From: Rhizobium sp.
GTDB taxonomy: Bacteria > Pseudomonadota > Alphaproteobacteria > Rhizobiales > Rhizobiaceae
Length of the DNA stretch: 7,418 nucleotides
Direction of reading: 5' to 3'
Assembly: GCA_003527225.1 (NCBI GenBank)
Contig: DPXQ01000146.1
Location: 1 to 7,418 of the forward strand
Positions within the stretch are counted from its first letter, which is position 1, and the number at the start of each line of letters is the position of its first letter. The notes below the pieces were generated by a model that had not been told where the DNA came from, made no database searches, and was given only the letters and a program-made list of their open reading frames with translations. Below are positions 1 through 6,372 of this stretch, piece by piece. The translations under genes and the position numbers were made by a program.

Positions 1-374
1 TCCTTGCCAATGGCGAACAGGTCGACAAGTTGCTGGCGCTCACGGGCGGCTGGGGCGCGGAGGCGGTCATCGACTTCGTCGGCGAGGGCAGCGCCATTAC
101 CGAAGGTCTGGAAATGACGCGAAGTGACGGCGCCTACTACATCGTCGGTTATGGCGGAAAGCTCGAAATTCCCACCATCGACATGATCACTTCGGAAAAG
201 CGCATCATCGGAAATCTCGTCGGCACCTATCCCGAACTGGTCGAACTCATGGCGCTTGCCGATCAGGGCAAGGTCCATCTTGCGACGGCGGAATACCGGC
301 TGGCCGATGCCAACCGCGCCCTGCTCGACCTTCACCACGGCAAGATTCATGGCCGCGCGGTGCTTATTCCTTGA
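1..374 (+). CDS. Zinc-type/MDR alcohol dehydrogenase, C-terminal part (5' end outside window)
   Basis: Open reading frame entering from the left edge (codons in phase from base 3) and ending at TGA 372-374, giving 123 visible residues. These are the second half of an MDR-family dehydrogenase: the late Rossmann-fold strand with GWGAEAVIDFVG, the next strand with GAYYIVGYGG, then the conserved tail from SEKRIIGNLVGTYPELVELM to a closing GRAVLIP. Such proteins oxidise alcohols or polyols, or reduce the carbonyl, with NAD(P). The catalytic zinc-ligand domain and the start of the nucleotide-binding motif lie before the window, so cofactor and metal use cannot be checked. The gene lies 50 bases upstream of the importer genes in the same direction, suggesting it acts on the imported compound or a product of it. 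The family call is solid; the substrate is unknown. Confidence 0.85.
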   Translation, partial: LANGEQVDKLLALTGGWGAEAVIDFVGEGSAITEGLEMTRSDGAYYIVGYGGKLEIPTIDMITSEKRIIGNLVGTYPELVELMALADQGKVHLATAEYRLADANRALLDLHHGKIHGRAVLIP

Positions 375-380
375 GGAGGA

Positions 381-405
381 GCCGGCTTTCGCCGGCAAGG
401 ATTTT
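381..405 (+). terminator. Hairpin with short T-run between the dehydrogenase and the binding-protein gene
   Basis: GCCGGC (381-386) and GCCGGC (391-396) form a perfect 6-bp GC-only stem around the tetraloop TTTC, starting 7 bases after the dehydrogenase stop. TTTT follows at 402-405, six bases after the stem. It could be a weak intrinsic terminator or attenuator, or a 3'-end stabiliser for the upstream message. The T-run is short and displaced, so full termination is doubtful and read-through into the importer genes is plausible. Confidence 0.35.
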
Positions 406-424
406 AAACCTGGGAGAGAGAAAC

Positions 425-1954
425 ATGACATTGAAGACATTGCTTCTGACCGCCAGCACGCTTGCGCTGGCGGCCGCCGCGGCACCCGCCATGGCGGCGG
501 ACTACAGCCGCTTCGGCATTCCGGCCGACCTGCCGGGAACCTGCTCCTACGAGGCGATTGACGCCAAGGACTATTCCGGCCGCACGCTCAACATCATCAC
601 CCATGCCGTTCCGGTGATCGGCGAGCCGACGGCACTCCACGCCAAACAGTTCGAGGAACTGACCGGTGCCAAGGTGAGCGTCGTGCACGTGCCGTTCGGC
701 GACCTGTTTCAGCGCATCCTGATCCCATTCCAGACGGGACAGAATGCCTATGACGTGCTGTTCTACGGCTCGCTGTGGATCGGCGACCTCAACCCCTTCC
801 TTGCCCCCGTTCCGGATGCCTATCGCGAGTCGACCGGCATGAAGGATGTGACCCGCAACTACATCGACGTCGCCAAGTGGGGCGACCAGATGGTGCAATA
901 TCCGATCGACGGCGACCGGCATTATCTGAAATACCGCGCCGACATGTTCGAGAACCCGCAGATGCAGGCGAAATTCAAGGAGGTGGCCGGTCGCGACCTG
1001 ACGGTACCCGCCACCTGGGAAGAATATAACGAAGTCGCCAAGGTCTTTTCCGGCTGGGACTGGGACGGCGACGGCAATCCCAATTTCGGTTCGGCGGAAG
1101 TCGCCAAGCGCGACGACCTGATGTTCTCGGCCTTCATCAGCCGCGCGGCTCCCTATGCCAAGAACCCGAACGTCAAGGGCGGCTTTTTCTTCGACCTCGA
1201 AACCATGGAACCGCTGATCAATTCGCCCGGCTTCGTGCGCGGCCTCGAACTGTTCGTCGCGGCCTCGAAGGACTGGGCGCCGGGCGGTGCCAATTTCGGC
1301 CTCGGCGACGAGATCTTTGCCTTCGGCGGCGGTCAGTCGCTGATGAGCTATTCGTGGGACGATGCCTTCGTCCAGGCGCAGCAGGCCGACAGTCCGATCC
1401 GCAACAAGGTGGCCGCGGCTCCGCTTCCGGGCGCCCGCGAGGTCTGGAACCGCAAGACCAACCAGTGGGACAAATTCGAGGAGCCGAACCGCGCGCCCTA
1501 CATCACCTGGGGCTGGACCTCGGCAGTGTCGGCCAAATCGAAGAACCAGGACATGGCCTTCGACTATCTGTGCTTCTTTTCCAACGAAGCCAACACCCTG
1601 TCCGACCTGCAAGTCGGCCGCTTCGGCGTCAATCCCTACCGCACCAGCCATTTCGATCCGGCGATGTGGACCGACAAGCTCGGCTGGGATGCCGATCTTG
1701 CCAAGAGCTATGTCGAAACGCTGTCAGGCATGGATACCAGCCAGAACCGCGTCTTCGACCTGCGCGTTCCCGGCGTCAACCAGTTCATGACCTCGATGGC
1801 GACGGGCGTCGCCTCCGCGATCGCCGGTCAGGCGACGCCGCAGGCAGCGCTCGACCAGGTGGCCAAGGAGTGGAAAGACATCGCGGACCGGATCGGAGTC
1901 GACAAGGTGCGCGAGGCCTATGCCCGCGTCGTCGCGCTGGAAGACAACGAGTAA
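425..1954 (+). CDS. Periplasmic solute-binding protein of a CUT1-type ABC importer
   Basis: Protein of 509 residues that captures the substrate in the periplasm and delivers it to the permeases encoded downstream. Residues 1-24 form a Sec signal peptide: Lys4, an Ala/Leu-rich core, and an AMA|AD cleavage site. The mature part shows features of extracellular solute-binding protein family 1: an early strand TLNIITHAVP, the segment QTGQNAYDVLFYGSLWIGDL near 103-122, and an Asp-rich DWDGDGNPN loop at 212-220 resembling the calcium-like loops of such proteins. The fold's C-terminal lobe follows, with YITWGWTSAVSAKSKNQD near 359-376. It is about 80-100 residues longer than typical sugar-binding members. 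Cys40 and Cys383 are the only cysteines and might form a disulfide. The ATG at 425 is chosen because GGGAGAG (412-418) precedes it and the signal peptide starts there; an upstream in-frame TTG at 371 would bury the signal peptide. Ligand unknown; polyol or sugar is an inference from context. Confidence 0.88.
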   Translation: MTLKTLLLTASTLALAAAAAPAMAADYSRFGIPADLPGTCSYEAIDAKDYSGRTLNIITHAVPVIGEPTALHAKQFEELTGAKVSVVHVPFGDLFQRILIPFQTGQNAYDVLFYGSLWIGDLNPFLAPVPDAYRESTGMKDVTRNYIDVAKWGDQMVQYPIDGDRHYLKYRADMFENPQMQAKFKEVAGRDLTVPATWEEYNEVAKVFSGWDWDGDGNPNFGSAEVAKRDDLMFSAFISRAAPYAKNPNVKGGFFFDLETMEPLINSPGFVRGLELFVAASKDWAPGGANFGLGDEIFAFGGGQSLMSYSWDDAFVQAQQADSPIRNKVAAAPLPGAREVWNRKTNQWDKFEEPNRAPYITWGWTSAVSAKSKNQDMAFDYLCFFSNEANTLSDLQVGRFGVNPYRTSHFDPAMWTDKLGWDADLAKSYVETLSGMDTSQNRVFDLRVPGVNQFMTSMATGVASAIAGQATPQAALDQVAKEWKDIADRIGVDKVREAYARVVALEDNE

Positions 1955-1970
1955 CTCCAGGACCGTCGAA

Positions 1971-2000
1971 AGGGGGCGCATCGGAAGCGGTGCGCCCCTT
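1971..2000 (+). promoter_or_regulatory. Stem-loop after the binding-protein gene (mRNA stabiliser or attenuator)
   Basis: GGGGCGCA (1973-1980) pairs perfectly with TGCGCCCC (1991-1998) across a 10-base loop; a G-T and an A-T pair (1972/1999 and 1971/2000) extend the stem to 10. It begins 17 bases after the binding-protein stop. The following bases are pyrimidine-rich (TTCTCTT, 1999-2005) but without a real T-run. In importer operons such structures commonly protect the binding-protein message or partly terminate transcription, so that binding protein is made in excess over the membrane parts. That role is inferred here. Confidence 0.55.
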
Positions 2001-2063
2001 CTCTTGGAAAAGGCATGCCGTCGTCCCGTGTCCGTCGACCGGGGGCCGACGTGGCCGTGAACT

Positions 2064-2080
2064 GAGGAACGAACCGCGTG
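2064..2080 (+). promoter_or_regulatory. Ribosome binding site and GTG start of the first permease gene
   Basis: GAGGA at 2064-2068 lies nine bases before GTG 2078-2080. This supports the GTG as the start codon, since the nearby ATG at 2082 is in another frame and the frame has no earlier start next to a better site. A GTG start may lower permease synthesis relative to the binding protein. Confidence 0.6.
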
Positions 2081-2953
2081 TATGGGCTGTCGCGCTACAA
2101 ACTCTTCTTCCTGCTGCCGGGACTTCTCACCCTGCTGGCGATCATCCTGTTTCCACTGATCTTCACCATCCGCGTGAGCTTTTCGGGATGGGACGCCGCA
2201 AGCCCGGGCCTGAACTTCATCGGCGGCGGCAATTACGGGCGCATTTTCAACGATGTCCGCTTCTGGGAATCGCTCGTCCGGCTCGGCTTCATCGCCACGG
2301 CCTGCGTGCTGCTCGAATATGTCATCGCGTTCGCGCTCGCTCTGCTCGTCTGGCGCCAGGTGCGCCTGAGGCGTCTCACGCGCGTCCTGTTTCTCATTCC
2401 GATGATGACGACCCCGGTGGTCATGGCTGTCATCTGGCGCACCATCTTCCACGAATCCCTCGGGCCGGCCAACGACCTGATGCAGTTTCTCGGCGTCGGC
2501 AATGTCGCCTGGCTGACAAGCGCCGGCTGGGCGACGGTGGTCGTCACTCTCGTCGATGTCTGGCAGTGGACGCCGTTCATGTTCCTGCTGCTGATGGCTG
2601 GCCTGCTATCCCTGCCGAAGGAGCCGTTCCTGGCTGCCGCGATCGATGGCGCCGGACCGGTCCGAACCTTCTTCAATGTGACCTTTCCCGCCATGGCGCC
2701 GATCTCGGCCGGTGCCGTGATCATCCGCCTGATCGAGGCCTCGAAAATCATGGAGACGATCTACGTCGTAACCTCAGGCGGACCCGGCACGGCCACCGAG
2801 ACCTCAAGCTATTACATCTTCATCCGGGGTCTGCGCGACTTCCAGATCGGCTACGCGGCGGCGCTGTCGATCACCTATCTGGTGATCATGATCGTGCTCT
2901 TGACGATCATCGCCAAGCTTCTCGCCAGATACCTCGTCAAGTCGGGAGCCTGA
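2078..2953 (+). CDS. ABC importer inner-membrane permease, first subunit (MalF/UgpA-like)
   Basis: Protein of 291 residues forming half of the membrane channel. Hydrophobic segments lie near 9-30, 70-91, 104-121, 152-176, 207-222 and 261-284, matching the usual six helices of the short CUT1 permeases. The cytoplasmic EAA loop that docks onto the ATPase is plain at about 182-204: EPFLAAAIDGAGPVRTFF followed by TFP. The family-typical segment VVTSGGPGTATETSSYYIFI sits at 230-249. The gene starts with GTG behind a good ribosome binding site, 123 bases after the binding-protein gene, and ends 3 bases before the second permease gene, so the two are surely cotranscribed. Family and role are clear; the transported compound is not. 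Confidence 0.93.
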   Translation: MYGLSRYKLFFLLPGLLTLLAIILFPLIFTIRVSFSGWDAASPGLNFIGGGNYGRIFNDVRFWESLVRLGFIATACVLLEYVIAFALALLVWRQVRLRRLTRVLFLIPMMTTPVVMAVIWRTIFHESLGPANDLMQFLGVGNVAWLTSAGWATVVVTLVDVWQWTPFMFLLLMAGLLSLPKEPFLAAAIDGAGPVRTFFNVTFPAMAPISAGAVIIRLIEASKIMETIYVVTSGGPGTATETSSYYIFIRGLRDFQIGYAAALSITYLVIMIVLLTIIAKLLARYLVKSGA

Positions 2954-2956
2954 CCC

Positions 2957-3802
2957 ATGCCGCGCCTTTTTCGCATCATCAAGACGGCGGCGATCCTCGG
3001 ATGGAGCGCCTTCGTCATCGCGCCGTTCCTGTGGGCGCTGACGACCTCATTCAAGACCGCCAACGGGGTTACCGCCGGACCGACCTATCTGCCCTATGTC
3101 GACTACGAGCCTTCGCTCGCAGCCTGGAAGGGCCTGTTCGGATCGGGCGCCGGCAGCATCGACATTGTCGAGCCGTTCGCGGCCAGCATGATCGTGACGC
3201 TGTCGGCCAGTGCCATCAGCCTGGTCCTCGGAACGCTCGCCGCCTATGGATTGTCGCGCTTCGTCTACAAGGCGGGGCCAATCGGCAACAACGACCTCAC
3301 CTTCTTCTTCGTCTCGCAGCGGATCATGCCGCCGGTGGTGCTGGCCATCCCGTTCTTCCTGATGCTCGGCTTCTTCGGCTTGCTCGACACGATCCTCGGC
3401 TTGGTGATCGTCTACATCGCCCTGCTCCTGCCGATCGCCGTCTGGGTGATGGTCGATTTCTTCAACAATATTCCGCGCGAACTCGACGAGACGGCGATGA
3501 TCGACGGCTGCACGCCGATCGAAACCTTCTGGCGGGTGATCCTTCCGAATTCGCTGCCCGGTTTGGTTGTCGCCGGCATCTTCTGCATCGTCTTCGGCTG
3601 GAACGACTTCTTCTTCGCCTTCACGCTGACCTTTACCGAGACGCAATTGTTGCCGGTGGCGATCGTCTCGCTCAATTCCTCGGTGACGCCCTGGTGGAGC
3701 CTTTCCGCCTCGGCTCTGGTCTCGGTGGCGCCGCTGATCGTGGTGGCCTTCCTGGTGGAGCGCTACCTCGAAAAAGGCAGCCTCGCCGGCGCGCGCAAAT
3801 AG
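2957..3802 (+). CDS. ABC importer inner-membrane permease, second subunit (MalG/UgpE-like)
   Basis: Protein of 281 residues, the partner of the preceding permease. It starts with a short basic N-terminus and a first helix near 11-30, then the CUT1-typical periplasmic stretch, with further helices near 78-99, 114-137, 142-167, 202-222 and 255-268. The EAA loop lies at about 173-197 (PRELDETAMIDGC, then FWRVILP), with the conserved Asp-Gly pair at 183-184. The sequence GWNDFFFAFTLT near 214-225 is the usual motif of this subunit type. Translation starts at ATG 2957, eight bases after GGGAG (2944-2948), which lies inside the end of the previous gene, so the two are probably translationally coupled. 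The stop codon TAG 3800-3802 overlaps the ribosome binding site of the next gene. Confidence 0.93.
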   Translation: MPRLFRIIKTAAILGWSAFVIAPFLWALTTSFKTANGVTAGPTYLPYVDYEPSLAAWKGLFGSGAGSIDIVEPFAASMIVTLSASAISLVLGTLAAYGLSRFVYKAGPIGNNDLTFFFVSQRIMPPVVLAIPFFLMLGFFGLLDTILGLVIVYIALLLPIAVWVMVDFFNNIPRELDETAMIDGCTPIETFWRVILPNSLPGLVVAGIFCIVFGWNDFFFAFTLTFTETQLLPVAIVSLNSSVTPWWSLSASALVSVAPLIVVAFLVERYLEKGSLAGARK

Positions 3803-3806
3803 GAGG
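3801..3806 (+). promoter_or_regulatory. Shine-Dalgarno AGGAGG overlapping a stop codon, with two adjacent ATG codons
   Basis: AGGAGG shares AG with the TAG stop of the second permease gene and is followed by C-ATG-ATG (3808 and 3811). The spacing is one base to the first ATG and four to the second, so the second is the more favourable start. The layout suggests that ribosomes ending the permease reinitiate on the first ATPase gene. Confidence 0.6.
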
Positions 3807-3807
3807 C

Positions 3808-4899
3808 ATGATGACCTACGCAATCCGCAATCTGACCGTGGCCGAGGGCGCCGCCATCCATCTCGACGGGTTGGACGTCGAACTGCCGGCCTCTGGCGTC
3901 GTCACCGTCATCGGGCGCACGCTCTCCGGCAAGACCACCTTCCTCAAGGTGCTGGCCGGGCTGCAAGCCGTGCGTTCCGGCAGCCTCGTGCGTGACGGGG
4001 TCGATCTCCTGAAAATCCCCGCCTGGAAGCGCCGGGTCGGCATGGTCTACCAACAGTTCGTCAACTATCCGCACCTGAACGTGCGCGACAATATCGCCTT
4101 TCCGCTGAAACGGGCCGGCTGCACGCCGTCCGAAATCGCGGCGAAAATCACCTATGTCAGCGACCTGCTCGGCCTTGGCCCCTATCTCGACCGGCGCCCT
4201 GCGGAACTTTCCGGCGGCCAGCAGCAGCGCGTGGCCCTTGCCCGGGCGCTGGTGAAGGATACCGATTTCCTGCTGCTCGACGAGCCGCTGGTCAACCTCG
4301 ACTACAAGCTGCGCGAACAATTGCGCGACGAGTTCCGCCGCATCTTCCGCGACAGCAAGGACCGGCTGGTTGTCTATGCGACGACCGAACCGGCCGAAGC
4401 GATGATCCTGCAGGGGCATGTCATCATCCTGCACGAAGGCAAGGTGATCCAGACCGGCGATTACCGCGATGTCTTCCACTATCCCGCCAATACGATCGCC
4501 GCGCAGGTCTTCAACGACCCGCCGATGAACCTGTTGGACGGCGAGATCGCCAGCGGCCGGCTGATCCTCGGGGCCTCACTCGCGACGCCTCTCCCGGCGC
4601 ACTTTTCCACGCTTGCGCCGGGTCGCTATACTTTCGGCCTGAGGGCAACGGACCTGGTACTCGGCGGCGAGTTTTCCGCGACCGTGGCGCTCGCCGAGGT
4701 CAACGGCTCGCTCACCGTGCTGCATCTCGATCTCGACGGGCGCAATCTCGTGCTGGAGGAGGAGGGTGTACATCTCTTTCAGCTCGGCGACAGGATCGGA
4801 TTTACCCCGGACAGCGGACGCTTCTACGCCTTCGATGGGGCGACGGGCACGCTGATCGCCGCCCCACCGCGCAGAAGCGTCTCCGGGCAGAAGGATTGA
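3808..4899 (+). CDS. ABC importer ATPase 1 (GlpS-like subunit, H-loop histidine replaced)
   Basis: Protein of 363 residues (362 if ATG 3811 is used). The cytoplasmic ABC ATPase domain occupies about 1-240 and a TOBE-type regulatory or contact domain about 245-350. Seen motifs: Walker A GRTLSGKTT at 36-44, which keeps G-x4-GKT but has RTL instead of the usual PSG; Q-loop VYQQF near 80-84; intact signature LSGGQ at 134-138; Walker B FLLLDEP at 154-160 with catalytic Glu159. At the H-loop it reads VVYATTEPAEA (188-198), so Thr193 stands where the conserved His is expected and Glu194 follows instead of Asp. From memory, GlpS of the rhizobial glycerol importer shares the TLSGKT and YATTEP features. 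It lies 5 bases after the permease gene and 4 before the second ATPase, and most likely pairs with the latter. Confidence 0.9.
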   Translation: MMTYAIRNLTVAEGAAIHLDGLDVELPASGVVTVIGRTLSGKTTFLKVLAGLQAVRSGSLVRDGVDLLKIPAWKRRVGMVYQQFVNYPHLNVRDNIAFPLKRAGCTPSEIAAKITYVSDLLGLGPYLDRRPAELSGGQQQRVALARALVKDTDFLLLDEPLVNLDYKLREQLRDEFRRIFRDSKDRLVVYATTEPAEAMILQGHVIILHEGKVIQTGDYRDVFHYPANTIAAQVFNDPPMNLLDGEIASGRLILGASLATPLPAHFSTLAPGRYTFGLRATDLVLGGEFSATVALAEVNGSLTVLHLDLDGRNLVLEEEGVHLFQLGDRIGFTPDSGRFYAFDGATGTLIAAPPRRSVSGQKD

Positions 4900-4903
4900 T
4901 TGC

Positions 4904-5980
4904 ATGGCAAGGATCGAACTCAGGGGCCTTGGGCATTCCTACAATACCGTCGACGGGATGCCGAACTATGCCCTCCATCCGCTGGACCTGACCTGGGAGG
5001 ACGGTGGCACCTATGCCCTGCTCGGCCCTTCGGGCTGCGGCAAGAGCACGATGCTGAACATCATCTCCGGCCTGCTGACACCGAGCGAAGGCAGGGTGCT
5101 GATCAACGGTGTCGACATGACCTCGGTCGGCGCGGTAAAGCGCAACATCGCCCAGGTCTTCCAGTTTCCGGTGGTCTATCCGTCGAAGACGGTGTTCGAG
5201 AATCTCGCCTTTCCGCTGCGCTGCCGCAACAAGCCGAAAGCCGAGATCGACCGGCGCGTCAACGAAGTGGCAAGCCTGCTCAATCTGGACGGAGTGCTGC
5301 AGAAGCCCGCACGAAAGCTCACGCCCGACCTGAAGCAACTGATCTCGCTCGGGCGCGGGCTGGTCCGCGACGACGTCGCGGTCATCCTGATGGATGAACC
5401 ACTGACGGTGATCGATCCGCAGCTGAAGTTCAGCCTCAGGCGCAAGCTGCGCGACATCAGCGCCCAGCACGGGCACACGCTGGTTTATGTGACGCATGAC
5501 CAGAACGAGGCGATGACGCTGGCCGAACAGGTCGTGGTCATGGACCATGGTCGCGTCGTGCAGATGGGGAGCCCCCAGGCTCTGTTCGAGGAACCGGTGC
5601 ATCGGCACGTCGGCTATTTCATCGGCTCGCCGGCAATGAACTTTGTCGAGGGTACCGTCGACGGAGGCACGGTGTCGGTACTCGGCCGTGAGGTCGGGGC
5701 GCTTCGTTCCGCCGAAGGTCGATCGCTCAGCGAGGTGGTGGTCGGCATTCGCCCGGAATTCGTCACGCTTGCCGACACCCCGCAAACAGGCACATTGCCT
5801 GCAACCGTCACCGATGTGCAGGATATGGGCTGCTTCGCGATTGTCAGCGTCAACCTTGGTAACCGTACAATTGTGAAGCTACGCACCCCCGATAACATCC
5901 CCTCCGTCGGAGCCACAACGAATCTCGTATTCGCACCCGAGAAGGTGCGCTTCTACAAGGACAATTGGCTCGTGAACTAG
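4904..5980 (+). CDS. ABC importer ATPase 2 (GlpT-like subunit, degenerate signature motif)
   Basis: Protein of 358 residues with an ABC ATPase domain (about 1-240) and a C-terminal TOBE domain (about 245-352; VVVGIRPEFVTL near 278-289 is typical). Walker A GPSGCGKST at 41-49 is canonical, the Q-loop is VFQFP around Gln87, Walker B VILMDEP at 160-166 has Asp164 and Glu165, and the H-loop VYVTHDQ carries His198. The ABC signature is broken: LTPDL at 139-143 replaces LSGGQ, although the following helix (ISLGRGLVRDD) is retained. From memory this matches GlpT of the rhizobial glycerol importer. The start ATG 4904 lies eight bases after AAGGA (4891-4895), inside the end of ATPase 1. It is the last gene of the operon. 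No convincing terminator is visible after it. Confidence 0.9.
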   Translation: MARIELRGLGHSYNTVDGMPNYALHPLDLTWEDGGTYALLGPSGCGKSTMLNIISGLLTPSEGRVLINGVDMTSVGAVKRNIAQVFQFPVVYPSKTVFENLAFPLRCRNKPKAEIDRRVNEVASLLNLDGVLQKPARKLTPDLKQLISLGRGLVRDDVAVILMDEPLTVIDPQLKFSLRRKLRDISAQHGHTLVYVTHDQNEAMTLAEQVVVMDHGRVVQMGSPQALFEEPVHRHVGYFIGSPAMNFVEGTVDGGTVSVLGREVGALRSAEGRSLSEVVVGIRPEFVTLADTPQTGTLPATVTDVQDMGCFAIVSVNLGNRTIVKLRTPDNIPSVGATTNLVFAPEKVRFYKDNWLVN

Positions 5981-5994
5981 CTGTGAAGTCTCAT

Positions 5995-6369
5995 TCAGTT
6001 CGTTCTCAGATAGACGACGCGTTTTCCGGCTCGCCGTAGAGCTTCTACAGTCCTCGCGGCGACGGCCTGATCCGTCACCGCCATCTGCTCGGCCTCTCGA
6101 CGGCCCAAAGTCAAGAAAGCTTCCGGAATGTTTCGGCAGAACAAGATGACATCGGCCGCCATGAGGGCCCGTATCGCCCTGAGCGTCAATAGCTCCGGAT
6201 CGGGCGAAACCACCTCGATCAGGGCGAAGTTCCCTTCTGCTGACGGAACAACAGACGAGGCAATCCCTTCTCTGAATCTTTCTTCGTCGGTCGGAGAAGG
6301 GCTGCTATCGGTGTTGAACGCCTGCTCGGCAAACCCTTCCCAGAAGTCTCTTCTGTGTGAGGTGCTTAC
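5995..6369 (-). pseudogene. Remnant of a siroheme synthase / uroporphyrinogen-III methyltransferase (CysG/CobA-like)
   Basis: On the minus strand an open frame from base 6369 to TGA 5995-5997 encodes about 124 residues, bounded upstream by an in-frame TGA at 6370-6372. It begins with RRDFWEGFAEQAF, like the linker before the methyltransferase domain of siroheme synthase. It continues with FALIEVVSPDPELLTLRAIR and ALMAADVILF, which resemble the first strand-helix-strand of tetrapyrrole (SAM-dependent) methylases (usual form VGAGPGDPELLTLRA). It breaks off after AGKRVVYLRTN, just where RLKGGDPF with the substrate and cofactor site should come. The precorrin-2 dehydrogenase domain and most of the methylase domain are absent. 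The piece could start at GTG 6213 or elsewhere, but no ribosome binding site is evident. It is best read as a truncated, non-functional relic. Recognition is by motif only, without an alignment. Confidence 0.5.
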
Positions 6370-6372
6370 TCA

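Noticed and set aside
371..424. In-frame TTG at 371 as an earlier start for the binding protein
   Set aside because: It would overlap the dehydrogenase stop, lacks a ribosome binding site and would place 18 charged residues before an otherwise perfect signal peptide.
404..1651. Long minus-strand open frame of 415 codons opposite the binding-protein gene
   Set aside because: Its translation has no recognisable domains and is explained as antisense shadow of a GC-rich gene with clear signal peptide and family motifs.
1354..4899. A single 1181-codon plus-strand open frame running through the end of the binding-protein gene and both permease genes into ATPase 1
   Set aside because: Only the part from 3808 has ABC ATPase motifs. 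The upstream part is Arg/Pro/Gly-rich out-of-frame translation of the well-supported permeases, open because of high GC content; it is not a fusion protein.
6036..6048. Small hairpin GTAGA-GCT-TCTAC as a terminator of the importer operon
   Set aside because: Five-pair stem with a three-base loop, not followed by a T-run; too weak to call.
6265..6301. Inverted repeat CCCTTCTC / GAGAAGGG with a 21-base spacer
   Set aside because: Eight matched bases with a long spacer and no T-run, inside the CysG-like frame; probably chance. No flanking target-site duplication or transposase sequence supports a mobile element.
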